In this document: positions 15,940-24,902 of the stretch, piece by piece
Layout of the letters: each line of letters opens with the position of its first letter
How positions within the stretch are numbered: the stretch's first letter is position 1
Source: JAAYDS01 sp012729155
Lineage (GTDB): Bacteria > Chloroflexota > Anaerolineae > UBA1429
Reading direction: 5' to 3'
Assembly: GCA_036774405.1 (NCBI GenBank)
Contig: DAIPBO010000012.1
Location: 1 to 64,000 of the forward strand
Length of the DNA stretch: 64,000 nt
Notes under the pieces: model-generated
Told to the model about the DNA's origin: nothing
The model's database searches: none
Seen by the model: the letters and a program-made list of their open reading frames with translations, nothing else
Position numbers and translations under genes: made by a program

Positions 15940-18567
15940 ATGAAGATCATCACCAGCCACGAGCGCGCCGACATGGACGCCCTGGCATCCATGTATGCGG
16001 CCAGCCTGCTCTATCCCGACCATGACGTGATCTTGCCGATCAAGCTCAACCGCAACGTGCGTGACTATGCCATGTTGTATCAGGACGAGCTGCCCTTTGG
16101 CGATCGCGAGCGCATCGGGCGGCGCACCATCACCGATGTTCTGCTGGTGGATACGCAGGCCATCTCTCCCATGCGTGGTATGTCGCCGCGCACGCATATC
16201 CAGGTGATCGACCACCATGAACTGCAAGAGCAGGATCAGCAGGTCAGCATCATCCAGCGCGAGACGGTGGGAGCCTGCACCACGCTGCTGCTCGAGCGGA
16301 TCCACGAACGTCAAGTGGCGTTGACGCGGGTGGGCGCCACGCTGCTGCTGATGGGTATCTATGAGGACACGGGGGCGCTCTCCTTCTTGACCACCACCCA
16401 CCGCGATGCGCGCGCCGCGGCCTGGCTGCTCGAGGCCGGCGCCGACCTGGAGCTGCTCAACGAGTTTCTTTCGCGGCCACTGACCACCGAGCAGCGGCAG
16501 GTGCTCGACACGCTGCTCGTTACGGCGCAGATGCACTCGGTAGCGGGGCGCAGCGTGTGCCTCGCTACCATCGTTCTCGATCGCTATGTCGATGAGCTGT
16601 CGGCGCTGGTTCATTCGCTGATGAGCGTGTACGAGCCCGACGCCTGCTTGATGCTGGCCCAGTTCGAGGGCGATATTCAGGTCATTGCGCGCAGCAGCAC
16701 CGATGCCATCGATGTGGGCGCCCTGCTGCGGCAGTTTGGCGGCGGCGGGCACGACAAGGCGGCTGCGGCGCGCGTCGAGGACGTCGACGTGGCCACCCTG
16801 CAGCGCGAGCTGCTGGACGCCCTGGCCCAGGCGACCACGCCGCCCGTGCGGGTGCGCCAGATCATGTCGACCAATGTGCACACGCTGTCGGCCGACATCA
16901 CCATTCGCGATGCGGCCCAGCTCATGCGGCGGTATGGCCATGAGGGCTTTCCTGTGGTCAGCGAGGACGAGCGGCTGGTCGGTATCGTCACTCGTAGCGA
17001 TATCGACCGCGCCCTGCATCATCGCCTGGGCGAGATGCCGGTGCGTACTGTGCTCTACACCGGCTCGGTGAGCGTCGACCCAGAGATGCCGGTAGAGCGC
17101 GTACAGCAGGTGATGATGGAGCACAGCCTGGGGCAGGTGCCCGTGGTGCAGGACGGCCGGTTTGTGGGCATTGTCACCCGCACCGACCTGATCAAACTAT
17201 GGACGCCCAACCGCCGCACCTCACGGGCCAATGGCATCCCCAGGCTGATGGATGAGGCGTTGCCGGGCGGCCTGCGCGAGCTTTTGCTCACAGCGCGCGA
17301 CGTGGCCAACGATCTCGGCTATGCCCTCTATGTGGTGGGTGGCTTTGTGAGAGACCTGCTGCTGGGGGCCCCCACGCTAGATCTCGATCTGGTGGTCGAG
17401 GGCGACGCCATCCACATGGCGCGTGAACTGGCCCCACGCCTGGGCGCACGTGTTCGCAGCCATGGCCGCTTTGGCACCGCCAAGATCATCCTGCCAGACG
17501 ATCGCCCTGATGGCGTGCCCGCCGCGCTGGATTTTGTGACGGCCCGTACCGAGTTCTACGAGCGGCCCACGGTGCTGCCCACCGTTGAGCGCAGCTCGAT
17601 CAAGCAAGACTTGTACCGGCGAGATTTCACCATCAATACCATGGCGATCTGTCTCGATCGGGGGCGCTATGGCGAACTGCTCGATTTCTACGGAGGCGAG
17701 CGCGACCTGCAGCAGCGGCGCATTCAGGTGCTGCATAATCTGAGTTTTGTCGAGGACCCCACGCGCATTCTCAGAGCAGTGCGCTTTGAGCAGCGGCTGG
17801 GCTTTGAGATCGAAGAGCGCACGGCCAAGCTGATGGACGATGCCCTCGAACTGCTCGACCACGTCACCGGAGAGCGCCTACGCCACGAGATCTACCTGTT
17901 GCTGGCCGAGGCTGAGCCCGAGAAGGGGCTAGAACGCCTGGGGCGCATGGGGGCGTTGGCTCACATCCACCCTGCGTTGCACTTTGGGCGCGATATGGCC
18001 GAGCTGTTCGTTCGTCTGCGGCAGCGCTTTTGTGTCTGGCCGGCGCCCGAACAAGAGGGGGGGACAGATGCCAGCGACGACCAGGAGCCCGACGCTCCGG
18101 CCCTGGGCCTGGCCTATCTGGCATTGCTGACCAGTAGCATGTCTGCTGGGGAGCTGAGCGCGCTGGTGACGCGTCTGCACTGCTCGAGCCGCGATGCGCG
18201 GCTGCTCGGCGAGGTGGCAGCGCTGCGCGAGAGCCTGTCAGACCTGGGCGCTGTGGCGATGTTGCGCAGCACCCTCTTCCATCTGCTCAAACCCTACTCG
18301 CGCGAGGCGCGTTTTGTGCTGTCGGTGCTGGCAGATACAGACGTGGTGCGTGCGCGGCTCGATCTCTATGAACGCGAGCTCGCCGCGACGGCGCCAAGCG
18401 TCGATGGTCACTTTCTGCGGTCGTTGGGGCTACCGCCCGGGCCGATCTATCGCGCCATCCTCGATCGCGTACACGTGGCGCTGCTCGATGGCCAGATCAC
18501 GACGCTGGAGCAGGAGCGAGCCCTTGCAGACGCCCTGGCGCAGCAAGCGCTCAAGTCTCAGCGCTAA
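15940..18567 (+). CDS. DHH phosphoesterase-CBS-CBS-tRNA nucleotidyltransferase fusion
   Basis: An 875-residue multidomain protein. A DHH/DHHA1 phosphoesterase comes first (HERADMDALAS, then VIDHHE and GGGGHDKAA; about 1-310). It is followed by two CBS domains (about 315-430; VRQIMSTN..., GIVTRSDI, GIVTRTDL) and a class II poly(A)/CCA-adding nucleotidyltransferase (GGFVRDLLLG, LDLDLVVEGD, RRDFTINTMAI). The last part adds or repairs the tRNA 3' end; the CBS pair probably senses adenine nucleotides. Similar fusions are known in other deep-branching bacteria. ATG 15940 matches the family start; a TTG at 15919 with AGGAG just upstream is the alternative. The stop interlocks with that of the convergent gene (18564-18567). 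Confidence 0.88.
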   Translation: MKIITSHERADMDALASMYAASLLYPDHDVILPIKLNRNVRDYAMLYQDELPFGDRERIGRRTITDVLLVDTQAISPMRGMSPRTHIQVIDHHELQEQDQQVSIIQRETVGACTTLLLERIHERQVALTRVGATLLLMGIYEDTGALSFLTTTHRDARAAAWLLEAGADLELLNEFLSRPLTTEQRQVLDTLLVTAQMHSVAGRSVCLATIVLDRYVDELSALVHSLMSVYEPDACLMLAQFEGDIQVIARSSTDAIDVGALLRQFGGGGHDKAAAARVEDVDVATLQRELLDALAQATTPPVRVRQIMSTNVHTLSADITIRDAAQLMRRYGHEGFPVVSEDERLVGIVTRSDIDRALHHRLGEMPVRTVLYTGSVSVDPEMPVERVQQVMMEHSLGQVPVVQDGRFVGIVTRTDLIKLWTPNRRTSRANGIPRLMDEALPGGLRELLLTARDVANDLGYALYVVGGFVRDLLLGAPTLDLDLVVEGDAIHMARELAPRLGARVRSHGRFGTAKIILPDDRPDGVPAALDFVTARTEFYERPTVLPTVERSSIKQDLYRRDFTINTMAICLDRGRYGELLDFYGGERDLQQRRIQVLHNLSFVEDPTRILRAVRFEQRLGFEIEERTAKLMDDALELLDHVTGERLRHEIYLLLAEAEPEKGLERLGRMGALAHIHPALHFGRDMAELFVRLRQRFCVWPAPEQEGGTDASDDQEPDAPALGLAYLALLTSSMSAGELSALVTRLHCSSRDARLLGEVAALRESLSDLGAVAMLRSTLFHLLKPYSREARFVLSVLADTDVVRARLDLYERELAATAPSVDGHFLRSLGLPPGPIYRAILDRVHVALLDGQITTLEQERALADALAQQALKSQR

Positions 18568-19583
18568 AAGATGCGCGCGATCTCGTCGCGTTCGAACAGC
18601 GGTAGTGGTTCGCGTTGCCCGTGGCGCAAAAGCCAGACGCCCTCTTGAGGCGGTGTGGCCTCAGCGATGATGGCCGCCGCATAGCCTGCATCGGCGAGCC
18701 GCCGCAACAGCCCCTGCGAGTGCTCGGCCGCCACAGCCACCACCAGCGCTCCTGACGCGATGGTGCCCAGCGGGTCGAGCCCCAGCTTTTCGCACAGGAT
18801 ACGCCCCTCCGGCGCCAAAGAGATGGCCTCATGCTGCACCTCGAGGCCGATGCCTGCTGCCATGGCCAGCTCGTGCAGGCCGGTGGCCAGGCCGCCCTCG
18901 GTGGGGTCATGCATGGCGTGCACACCGGGCCAACTGGCGGCCAGGCGCGCTGGCTCGAGCACCGAGATGCCGGGGTCGAAGAGAAAGTTCTGTGCCCGCG
19001 TAATGGTATCGGCAGACACGCCCAGACTGCGCAGCAGGGGGGCCTTTTCGCGGGCGATGATCGCCGTGGCCTCGATGGGGATGCTCTTGACCAGCACGAT
19101 GTGGTCGCCCACGCGCGCGCCAGAGGTGGTCAGCAGGGCCTCTTTGGGCGCCTCGCCGATCATTACCCCCACCACGATGGGCCGCGACAGAGCGTGCACC
19201 ACTTCGGTGTGGCCGCCCACCGGCGTGATGCCCAACGCGCTGCATGCCTGGTGAATCTGTGCGAAAATGCCTTCGACCAGGGCAGGCGTGGTGTGTCCCT
19301 CGGGCAAGAGCACCGTGTTGAGCATCCACAGGGGCTGGGCACCACTGGTGGCTACGTCGTTGGCGTTGACGTGGACGGCATACCAGCCGATCTGATCGGT
19401 GGCAAAGGTGATGGGGTCGGTCTTGATGACCATGTAGCGGTCGCCATTGTCGATGACGGCGACGTCTTCGCCCACGCCAGGGCCGGCGATCAGGCGGCCG
19501 TTGCTGCTGGCATACTGAGCCAACAGGCTCTGCATGTATTCGAGGGGTAGCTTGCCCGTCGGAAAGATCGGTTGGTGTGTCAT
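18564..19583 (-). CDS. AIR synthase (PurM)-related protein, HypE/ThiL-like fold
   Basis: A 339-residue PurM-fold ATP-binding protein. It has GPGVGEDVAVID, DPITFATDQIGWYAVHVNANDVATSG and GGHTEV, then the C-terminal AIRS_C segment (HDPTEGGLATGLHELA). HypE ends in a catalytic cysteine, but this protein ends ...DEIARIF, so it is not a functional hydrogenase-maturation HypE. The fold catalyses ATP-dependent dehydration or phosphorylation of varied substrates; this one is unassigned. It sits 115 nt downstream of the uracil permease gene on the same strand. Confidence 0.75.
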   Translation of the reverse strand: MTHQPIFPTGKLPLEYMQSLLAQYASSNGRLIAGPGVGEDVAVIDNGDRYMVIKTDPITFATDQIGWYAVHVNANDVATSGAQPLWMLNTVLLPEGHTTPALVEGIFAQIHQACSALGITPVGGHTEVVHALSRPIVVGVMIGEAPKEALLTTSGARVGDHIVLVKSIPIEATAIIAREKAPLLRSLGVSADTITRAQNFLFDPGISVLEPARLAASWPGVHAMHDPTEGGLATGLHELAMAAGIGLEVQHEAISLAPEGRILCEKLGLDPLGTIASGALVVAVAAEHSQGLLRRLADAGYAAAIIAEATPPQEGVWLLRHGQREPLPLFERDEIARIF

Positions 19584-19648
19584 GCGCTCGGACCCGTGAT
19601 GATGGTGCTCAAAGACCTACTGTACGCCGCCACCAGAGAGACGCCAAA

Positions 19649-19676
19649 CGGGGGCCAAGCCAGAGCTCGACCCCCG
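19649..19676 (-). terminator. Possible weak terminator after the uracil/xanthine permease
   Basis: A 6-bp GC stem (CGGGGG 19649-19654 / CCCCCG 19671-19676) is followed on the minus strand by TTTGG. The loop is long (16 nt) and contains a GAGCTC palindrome. Low certainty. Confidence 0.35.
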
Positions 19677-19698
19677 CGAGCGATGTCAGACGGTCGCG

Positions 19699-21069
19699 TC
19701 AGTTGTGGTTCTTGGCAGGGAAGAGCAAGAACACCAGGTTCAGCAGAATGCCGATAACCGCCGAGGTGGCGATGGCCGGCAGCCCGTCGGGAAAGACGCC
19801 CGGAACTGCCAGCGGCAGGTTGCCACCGGGGAACATCGAGCCGCCGATGCCCACGATCAAGATGACAGCGCCGATGGCCAGCTGTTTGGGGTCGAACAGG
19901 TCGACCTTTTCGGACTGCATCAACGCCACGCCCTGCAGGCCGATGACGCCGAACAAAAAGATGGCCAGGCCGCCGGTGACGGCAGTCGGCAGCGTCTCGA
20001 CCACGGCGGCCAGTTTGCCGAAAAAGCCCAGCACCATGGCGATCACGCCGGCAGCCACCAGAACGGGCACCGAGTAGTTGCGCGTAATGGCCATCAGCGA
20101 GTTGTTCTCGCCATAGTTGGTGCCGGGGCAGCCGCCCAGAAAGCCGTTGATGGCGTCGCCCACGCCGTCGAGGATCAGGTTGAGGCCGATGAGCCGCTTG
20201 ATATTGAGCGGCTTGCGCCCCAACTGCTCGGCGAGCTGGTCGACATAGAGGCTGATCTGGTAGAGGTGGGCCGTGGACTCGGGGATGGTGGCAATGGCGA
20301 TGGGGGCGATGGCCAGGATGGCCGACCACTTGAACACCGGCAGGGTAAAGTTGGGCACGCGCGCCCACTCGGCCGCTACTACCGGCGCAAAGATGTGTCG
20401 CAACGTCGTGTTCATGCCGTCGCCAAAGGTCATCATGCTGCGCGCAGGCCCCAACGAGGACAGGAACTGCCCTGCCTCGATGCCCTTGGCGAGCACATAG
20501 CCGCACAGCGCCCCCAACAGCACCGGAATCATGCTGACAAAGCCCTTGCCGCGTAGATACGCCGAAAAGACGATCGTCATCAGCGCCGTAAAGGCGGCCA
20601 CGAGCCAGCCTGCCGAGGCCATATCGAGCGCTGTCTTGGCCAGCGAGATGCCGATCACGATGGCTACCGAGCCGGTGATGATGGGCGGCAGCACCTTGTC
20701 GAGCGCCTCTTTGCCCACCGCTCGAATGACCAGGCCGGCCAGAATCGACACCACGCCGGTGGCGATGATGCCGCCCTGGGCCACCCGCACGCCGCCTGCC
20801 TCGGCGCCGACGATGGCCGCCACGGCAGCGATATACGAAAAGCTCGAACCATAGTACAGCGGGATGCGCATGCCCGAGCCCAACAGGGCGATGACGGTGG
20901 CCAGGCCGCTGGCAAACAGCGTGACGCCCACATCAAAGCCGGTCAGGATGGCCACCAGCACCGTCGCGGGGAACATGGTGATGACGTGCTGAAAGCCAAG
21001 GGCGACCATTGCCGCAAACGGCGGACGGTCTTGGGGCAGATAGCCGACATGTTTGGTTTGGGTAGCCAC
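19699..21069 (-). CDS. Uracil/xanthine permease, NCS2 family
   Basis: A 456-residue membrane protein with about 12-14 hydrophobic segments. NCS2 hallmarks are present: FQHVITMFPATVLVA near the N-terminus, YYGSSFSYIAAVA, and TNYGENNSLMAITRNYS, the substrate-site signature of UraA-type nucleobase-proton symporters. Length fits the family (430-460). The start is GTG at 21069 with AAGGAG 8 nt upstream. It probably imports uracil or xanthine; uracil is favoured by resemblance to UraA/PyrP. Neighbours (rpiA, and further along a nucleoside-type ABC importer and uridine kinase) fit nucleoside salvage. Confidence 0.88.
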   Translation of the reverse strand: MATQTKHVGYLPQDRPPFAAMVALGFQHVITMFPATVLVAILTGFDVGVTLFASGLATVIALLGSGMRIPLYYGSSFSYIAAVAAIVGAEAGGVRVAQGGIIATGVVSILAGLVIRAVGKEALDKVLPPIITGSVAIVIGISLAKTALDMASAGWLVAAFTALMTIVFSAYLRGKGFVSMIPVLLGALCGYVLAKGIEAGQFLSSLGPARSMMTFGDGMNTTLRHIFAPVVAAEWARVPNFTLPVFKWSAILAIAPIAIATIPESTAHLYQISLYVDQLAEQLGRKPLNIKRLIGLNLILDGVGDAINGFLGGCPGTNYGENNSLMAITRNYSVPVLVAAGVIAMVLGFFGKLAAVVETLPTAVTGGLAIFLFGVIGLQGVALMQSEKVDLFDPKQLAIGAVILIVGIGGSMFPGGNLPLAVPGVFPDGLPAIATSAVIGILLNLVFLLFPAKNHN

Positions 21070-21202
21070 AGAGATCTCCTTTCCACCAATTCGACACGCT
21101 CGTCTGCCACACCATTGTGCCTTTGATGGCCACCATCGGCCGCGACCGAAACCCCGGCACGAGAGCCAAACGCATCATAGCGGGGTGACTGGCACAAGGC
21201 GC

Positions 21203-21230
21203 AAAAAAAACGGAGACCAGAGGGTCTCCG
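21203..21230 (-). terminator. Rho-independent terminator after rpiA
   Basis: CGGAGACC / GGTCTCCG (8 bp, loop CTCT) is followed on the minus strand by eight T (21203-21210). It closes the rpiA transcript before the permease gene. The 21231-21348 stretch holds a small hairpin (GCGCCC / GGGCGC) but no gene. Confidence 0.9.
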
Positions 21231-21348
21231 CTGCTATCGCAATGGCAAGGTCGCGCCCATCAAGGGCGCGAACGCCTCCCACAGTGCCAATGTGTCCATG
21301 TCGCTGCGCTTCTCTCGTGCAAAACTGCGAGATTGTAACCAGAGACGC

Positions 21349-22059
21349 CTATGATGTCAAACACAACTGGCCTGTAGCGGCATCGAGCCTGCCAATGCCC
21401 CGCGATGTGGCCACGATCACCTCGCTCACCATGCCGAGGAATAGGCCATGTTCGACCACGCCAGGGATGGCATGCAGCGCAGCGGCGAGGGCCTGGGGCT
21501 CAAAGGGCTCGGCATAGCGGCAGTCGAGGATATAGTTGCCTTCGTCAGTGACATAGGGTTGGCCGTCACGCAGACGCAGTGTGGGCTCGCCGCCCGTGCG
21601 CGCCACAGCGTCGCGGGTGCGCTGCCAGCCAAAGCGCACCACCTCGACGGGCACGGGGCTCACGATGCCCAGGCGCGGCGAAAGCTTGCGGTCGTCGACG
21701 ACGATGATTTGGCGTATGGTGCTGTAGGCGACGATCTTTTCGCGCAGCAAAAAGCCCCCCAGGCCTTTGATGACGTTCATCTGTGGATCGACCTCATCGG
21801 CGCCGTCGATGGTCAGGTCGACACGCGGCTGAGCGTCCAGGTCGGTCAGAGGGATGCCCAGGGCCTTGGCCAGTGTGGCAGTCTCGATCGAGGTGGGCAC
21901 GCCCAGGATGTCATGCAGCTCGTGACGGCGCAGACGCTCGCCCAGGTGCAGCGTCGCAAAGCGCGCCGTAGAGCCACTGCCCAGCCCCACCACCATGCCG
22001 TCCTGCACCAATTCGGCGGCGCACACACCCACCTGCTGCTTTAGCGTGTCGATGTTCAT
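21349..22059 (-). CDS. rpiA: Ribose-5-phosphate isomerase A
   Basis: A 236-residue protein with the RpiA signatures GLGSGSTARFA (about 25-35), LTIDGADEVDPQ (82-93), KGLGGFLLREKIVA (98-111) and DEGNYILDC. The catalytic Asp/Glu/Lys set is intact. It interconverts ribose-5-phosphate and ribulose-5-phosphate in the pentose phosphate pathway. ATG 22059 follows a GAGGGG ribosome site. A TATAAT element lies at 22088-22093, with only a poor -35. A strong terminator follows the gene, so it is a single-gene unit. Confidence 0.95.
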   Translation of the reverse strand: MNIDTLKQQVGVCAAELVQDGMVVGLGSGSTARFATLHLGERLRRHELHDILGVPTSIETATLAKALGIPLTDLDAQPRVDLTIDGADEVDPQMNVIKGLGGFLLREKIVAYSTIRQIIVVDDRKLSPRLGIVSPVPVEVVRFGWQRTRDAVARTGGEPTLRLRDGQPYVTDEGNYILDCRYAEPFEPQALAAALHAIPGVVEHGLFLGMVSEVIVATSRGIGRLDAATGQLCLTS

Positions 22060-22139
22060 CTGCTCTGCCCCTCAAAGGACTGCAGCGATTATAGCCCGCT
22101 CGTAGCATTGCTGCCAGCGGCAGAGTCCCTGGTCGAGGT

Positions 22140-22169
22140 TTGACGCTCATCTCGCCAGACGGCTATAAT
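22140..22169 (+). promoter_or_regulatory. Promoter of the CHAT-ATPase gene
   Basis: TTGACG (22140-22145), an 18-bp spacer and a perfect TATAAT (22164-22169), 36 bp upstream of the ATG. Confidence 0.75.
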
Positions 22170-22205
22170 CCGGCCCGAAGAGGGCTTACGAGTGAGAAGG
22201 AGCCG

Positions 22206-24485
22206 ATGCTTTATTTGAGCCTGGACCTGCGCGTCTCTGACTGGGACCCTGCCTCCCGGAGCGCTCTGGTCGAGGTGCTGAACTCGCCTGCTGGCGAGGC
22301 GCCACCGCAGCGTGTACGCCTCGAGATCGACCCGGCGCGGCAGGGCGAGCGGCTGCTTTACACCGAAGGCAACGCGCAGCGCCTCGGTGAGCAGCTCTGG
22401 CAGAGCATCATGGTGGGCGAGATTCGCGATGCCTGGAGCCGTAGCTATCAGCGCGCTATCGATCGCCGCCGCGGCCTACGCCTGCGCGTACACAGCGATG
22501 ACTGGCGCTTGGCGCAGCTGCCCTGGGAGCTCGCTTATGATCCCGCGCGACAGGAATATCTGGTGTACGACCGTCGCTTGTCGGTGGTGCGCTACGCGCG
22601 CATACCCAGCCCGCAGCCGGAGCCTGTGGCAACCGGTCAGCTGCACGTGCTGCTGGTGGCCGCCTCTCCTCGTGATCAGGCGCCGCTCGATTGGGAGCGA
22701 GAGATTGAGCTGCTGCAGATAGCCCTGCAAGAGCTGGTGGACGAGGGGCGCATTGTGCTGAGTGTGTGCGAGCACGCCACGGCGCAGCGGCTGCAAGACC
22801 GACTGATGGAGACCATGCCCGAGGTGGTGCACTATGTAGGGCATGGCGAGTACGATGCCACGCGGCAGACTGGTGCGCTGCTGGTCGAGACCGCCAACGG
22901 CGAGTCGGCACGCCTAGAGGCCCATGCTGTGGCGCGCCTGCTGTGCCGCTATCGCACGCAACTGGTCTTTCTCAACGCCTGCGACACGGCCCGCGGGCAG
23001 GCCATGGGTCTGGCGGCGGCGCTGATGCGCGGCGACATGCCCGCAGTCGTGGCTATGCAGTGGCCCGTCAAAGACGATGCCGCCATGCAGTTTGGGCGGG
23101 CGTTCTATCGCGGCATCTCGCACGATCTGACGGTGGATGAGTGCATGTCTGAGGGGCGCCTGGCCGTGAGCACCGCCGGCGGCGAGCCTGCCGACTGGGG
23201 AGCGCCGGTGCTGTTCATGCGCTCACTCTCGGGTAACCTGTGGGTGCCCAGCGGGCAGTCATCCGCCTCGCAGGCCGCAGGTGCATCTGTCGTGACGGCT
23301 ACAACGCAACCGGCGGTCGTTGGGGGTGAGAGCCGCTTTCTCACGGGCAGGCCTTTGCGCGCAGGCCAGGATGCCGGCCTGATGCTACGACGCGATGAGC
23401 TGGCGCGGATACTCAAGCGCGCGCGGCTGCCAGCCGTCTCGCAGTATATCGCTGTGCTGGGCTCGCAGTACAGCGGCAAGACCACACTGCTGTTGCAGGT
23501 CAAAGATGCGCTGCAGGCCGAGCAGGCCTGCCTGTACTGCGACCTGGGCGTGCTGCACGATGCTGATCTCACCACCTGTTGTCGCCACCTCGCCTTTGAA
23601 GTCGCGCAGCAACTTGGGGCCCGACTGACAGCCAGGCAGGGCGGGGCGCTGCGCCGTCTTTCGAGCAGGATACTTGGTCAGCCCGCAGTGAGCGCCAGTC
23701 TGCTGGCCGAGGAACAACTGGCGCGCGTGCAGACGCCCGAAGAGCTGGTGGGGGTGCTTGAGGCCCTGTCGGCAGCCAGCCCCAGCGCGCGCATCACGCT
23801 GCTGGTTGACCAGGTAGACCGCCTGCCCGAAGATGTGGCTGTGGCCCTGCTGGGGGCTCTGCGCAGCATGTTGTTGACGGCACGCTGCGGTGGCAGCCCT
23901 CTGGCCAAGTATTTGGTGGTGTTGGCGGGCTCGTTGCGCTTGCAGGGTTGGCTTAACAGGCGCAACTCGCAACCTGGCTCGTTCGAGCGGCTGTATCTGG
24001 GTGAACTCGATGCCTGGCAGGTGGCGGGCGCGCTGGGTCAGTTCAGCCGCCTGGGCGTGCCCGTCGACGAGCAAGCGCCGCGCCTGGTGCTCGAGGCGAC
24101 CGGTGGCCACCCCTACCTGACCATGCGGCTGTGCGCCTGGCTCGAACGGCTGCAGCCGGCAAGCATAGACGCGTCTGCCATCGAAGACGCGGTGGCCAAC
24201 ATGCTGGCCTCGGATGGACACCTGGCCGAGACGGTGGAGCGTGTAATGGCCGATGCCGGCCTGCAGGCCAGCATGCAAGCGGTGTTGGCGGGTGAAAGCC
24301 TACGCTTTGTTCGCAGCGACGCTGCGCTCTCGGCGCTGGAGCTCATCGGCGTCATCACGCCGACCACGCCTGTGCGTGTGCGCAGCCGCCTCTATGAGCT
24401 GGCGCTGCGCGCCAGGTTGCCCAGGGCCACGCCGGCCGCCAACACTGTTGCGGCCACCATAGCCCCCAAAGAGGAGACGAGATGA
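22206..24485 (+). CDS. CHAT caspase-like protease fused to a STAND/AAA-type ATPase
   Basis: A 759-residue protein. The N-terminal beta-rich CHAT-associated region (1-130) contains AQLPWELAYD. The CHAT protease core follows, with the catalytic pair in HYVGHGEYD (H213) and LVFLNACDTARG (C259), then VVAMQWPVKDDAA. After a linker comes a P-loop ATPase (Walker A GSQYSGKTT, 419-427; Walker B ITLLVDQVD, ending about 538), like the AAA_35 modules joined to CHAT. No signal peptide. ATG 22206 has AAGGAG close by. Its stop overlaps the ATG of a small two-TM protein (ATGA), so the two are translationally coupled. By analogy with other CHAT proteins it may be a sensor protease; the target is unknown. Confidence 0.85.
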   Translation: MLYLSLDLRVSDWDPASRSALVEVLNSPAGEAPPQRVRLEIDPARQGERLLYTEGNAQRLGEQLWQSIMVGEIRDAWSRSYQRAIDRRRGLRLRVHSDDWRLAQLPWELAYDPARQEYLVYDRRLSVVRYARIPSPQPEPVATGQLHVLLVAASPRDQAPLDWEREIELLQIALQELVDEGRIVLSVCEHATAQRLQDRLMETMPEVVHYVGHGEYDATRQTGALLVETANGESARLEAHAVARLLCRYRTQLVFLNACDTARGQAMGLAAALMRGDMPAVVAMQWPVKDDAAMQFGRAFYRGISHDLTVDECMSEGRLAVSTAGGEPADWGAPVLFMRSLSGNLWVPSGQSSASQAAGASVVTATTQPAVVGGESRFLTGRPLRAGQDAGLMLRRDELARILKRARLPAVSQYIAVLGSQYSGKTTLLLQVKDALQAEQACLYCDLGVLHDADLTTCCRHLAFEVAQQLGARLTARQGGALRRLSSRILGQPAVSASLLAEEQLARVQTPEELVGVLEALSAASPSARITLLVDQVDRLPEDVAVALLGALRSMLLTARCGGSPLAKYLVVLAGSLRLQGWLNRRNSQPGSFERLYLGELDAWQVAGALGQFSRLGVPVDEQAPRLVLEATGGHPYLTMRLCAWLERLQPASIDASAIEDAVANMLASDGHLAETVERVMADAGLQASMQAVLAGESLRFVRSDAALSALELIGVITPTTPVRVRSRLYELALRARLPRATPAANTVAATIAPKEETR

Positions 24486-24832
24486 AGACGCTCTGGACGC
24501 CACGCAGCATCTATCTGTACATGGTCTGCCTCATCACGCTGGTCATGATGATTGTGGGCAGCGTCAACCTGATTAAAGCGGGTACTGAGATGGCCTACCC
24601 TCAACCGCGGCCCTATCCGCAGTATGCTATCAAAATGCCAGACGCAGAGCCCCTGGACGCCGAGGCCGAGGCACGCTTTTACGAGGAGCAGCAGGCGGCC
24701 GAACGCGAGTGGGCACGCCGCAATGCCGTTCTGTCGATGGTGGGTAACGGCGCCCTGCTGGTCATTGCGGCGCCTCTCTACCGCTATCACTGGCGACAGG
24801 TGCAGCGAGAGCGCGAGATGTCTCAAACCTGA
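24482..24832 (+). CDS. Small two-TM membrane protein coupled to CHAT-ATPase
   Basis: A 116-residue protein not recognised as a known family. Two hydrophobic segments (about 9-34 and 81-104) flank an acidic, Ala/Glu-rich middle (DAEPLDAEAEARFYEEQQ) that is probably helical. The tail is basic and charged (RYHWRQVQREREM). Its ATG (24482) overlaps the stop of the CHAT gene. The exposed loop would be a plausible protease substrate, and the TM pair a plausible membrane effector, but nothing in the sequence proves either. It could equally be a membrane anchor for the CHAT protein. Confidence 0.7.
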   Translation: MKTLWTPRSIYLYMVCLITLVMMIVGSVNLIKAGTEMAYPQPRPYPQYAIKMPDAEPLDAEAEARFYEEQQAAEREWARRNAVLSMVGNGALLVIAAPLYRYHWRQVQREREMSQT

Positions 24833-24842
24833 CCGCCTCTGG

Positions 24843-24871
24843 TTGACAGGCTGCTCCCTGTACCCTAGAAT
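24843..24871 (+). promoter_or_regulatory. Promoter of the 122-residue membrane protein gene
   Basis: TTGACA (24843-24848), 17 bp, TAGAAT (24866-24871). It lies in the short gap after the two-TM gene. Confidence 0.75.
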
Positions 24872-24902
24872 AACGGTCAAATCTCACACAGGAGCCACTA
24901 TC

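Noticed and set aside
14908..17124. Very long antisense open frame opposite the PAC2 and DHH-CBS-CCA genes
   Set aside because: His/Gln/Arg-rich translation with no domain, lying wholly opposite strongly recognised proteins. It is a typical artefact of high GC at third codon positions.
18564..19583. Calling the PurM-like protein HypE and inferring a hydrogenase
   Set aside because: It lacks the C-terminal cysteine of HypE, and no hyp or hydrogenase genes are nearby.
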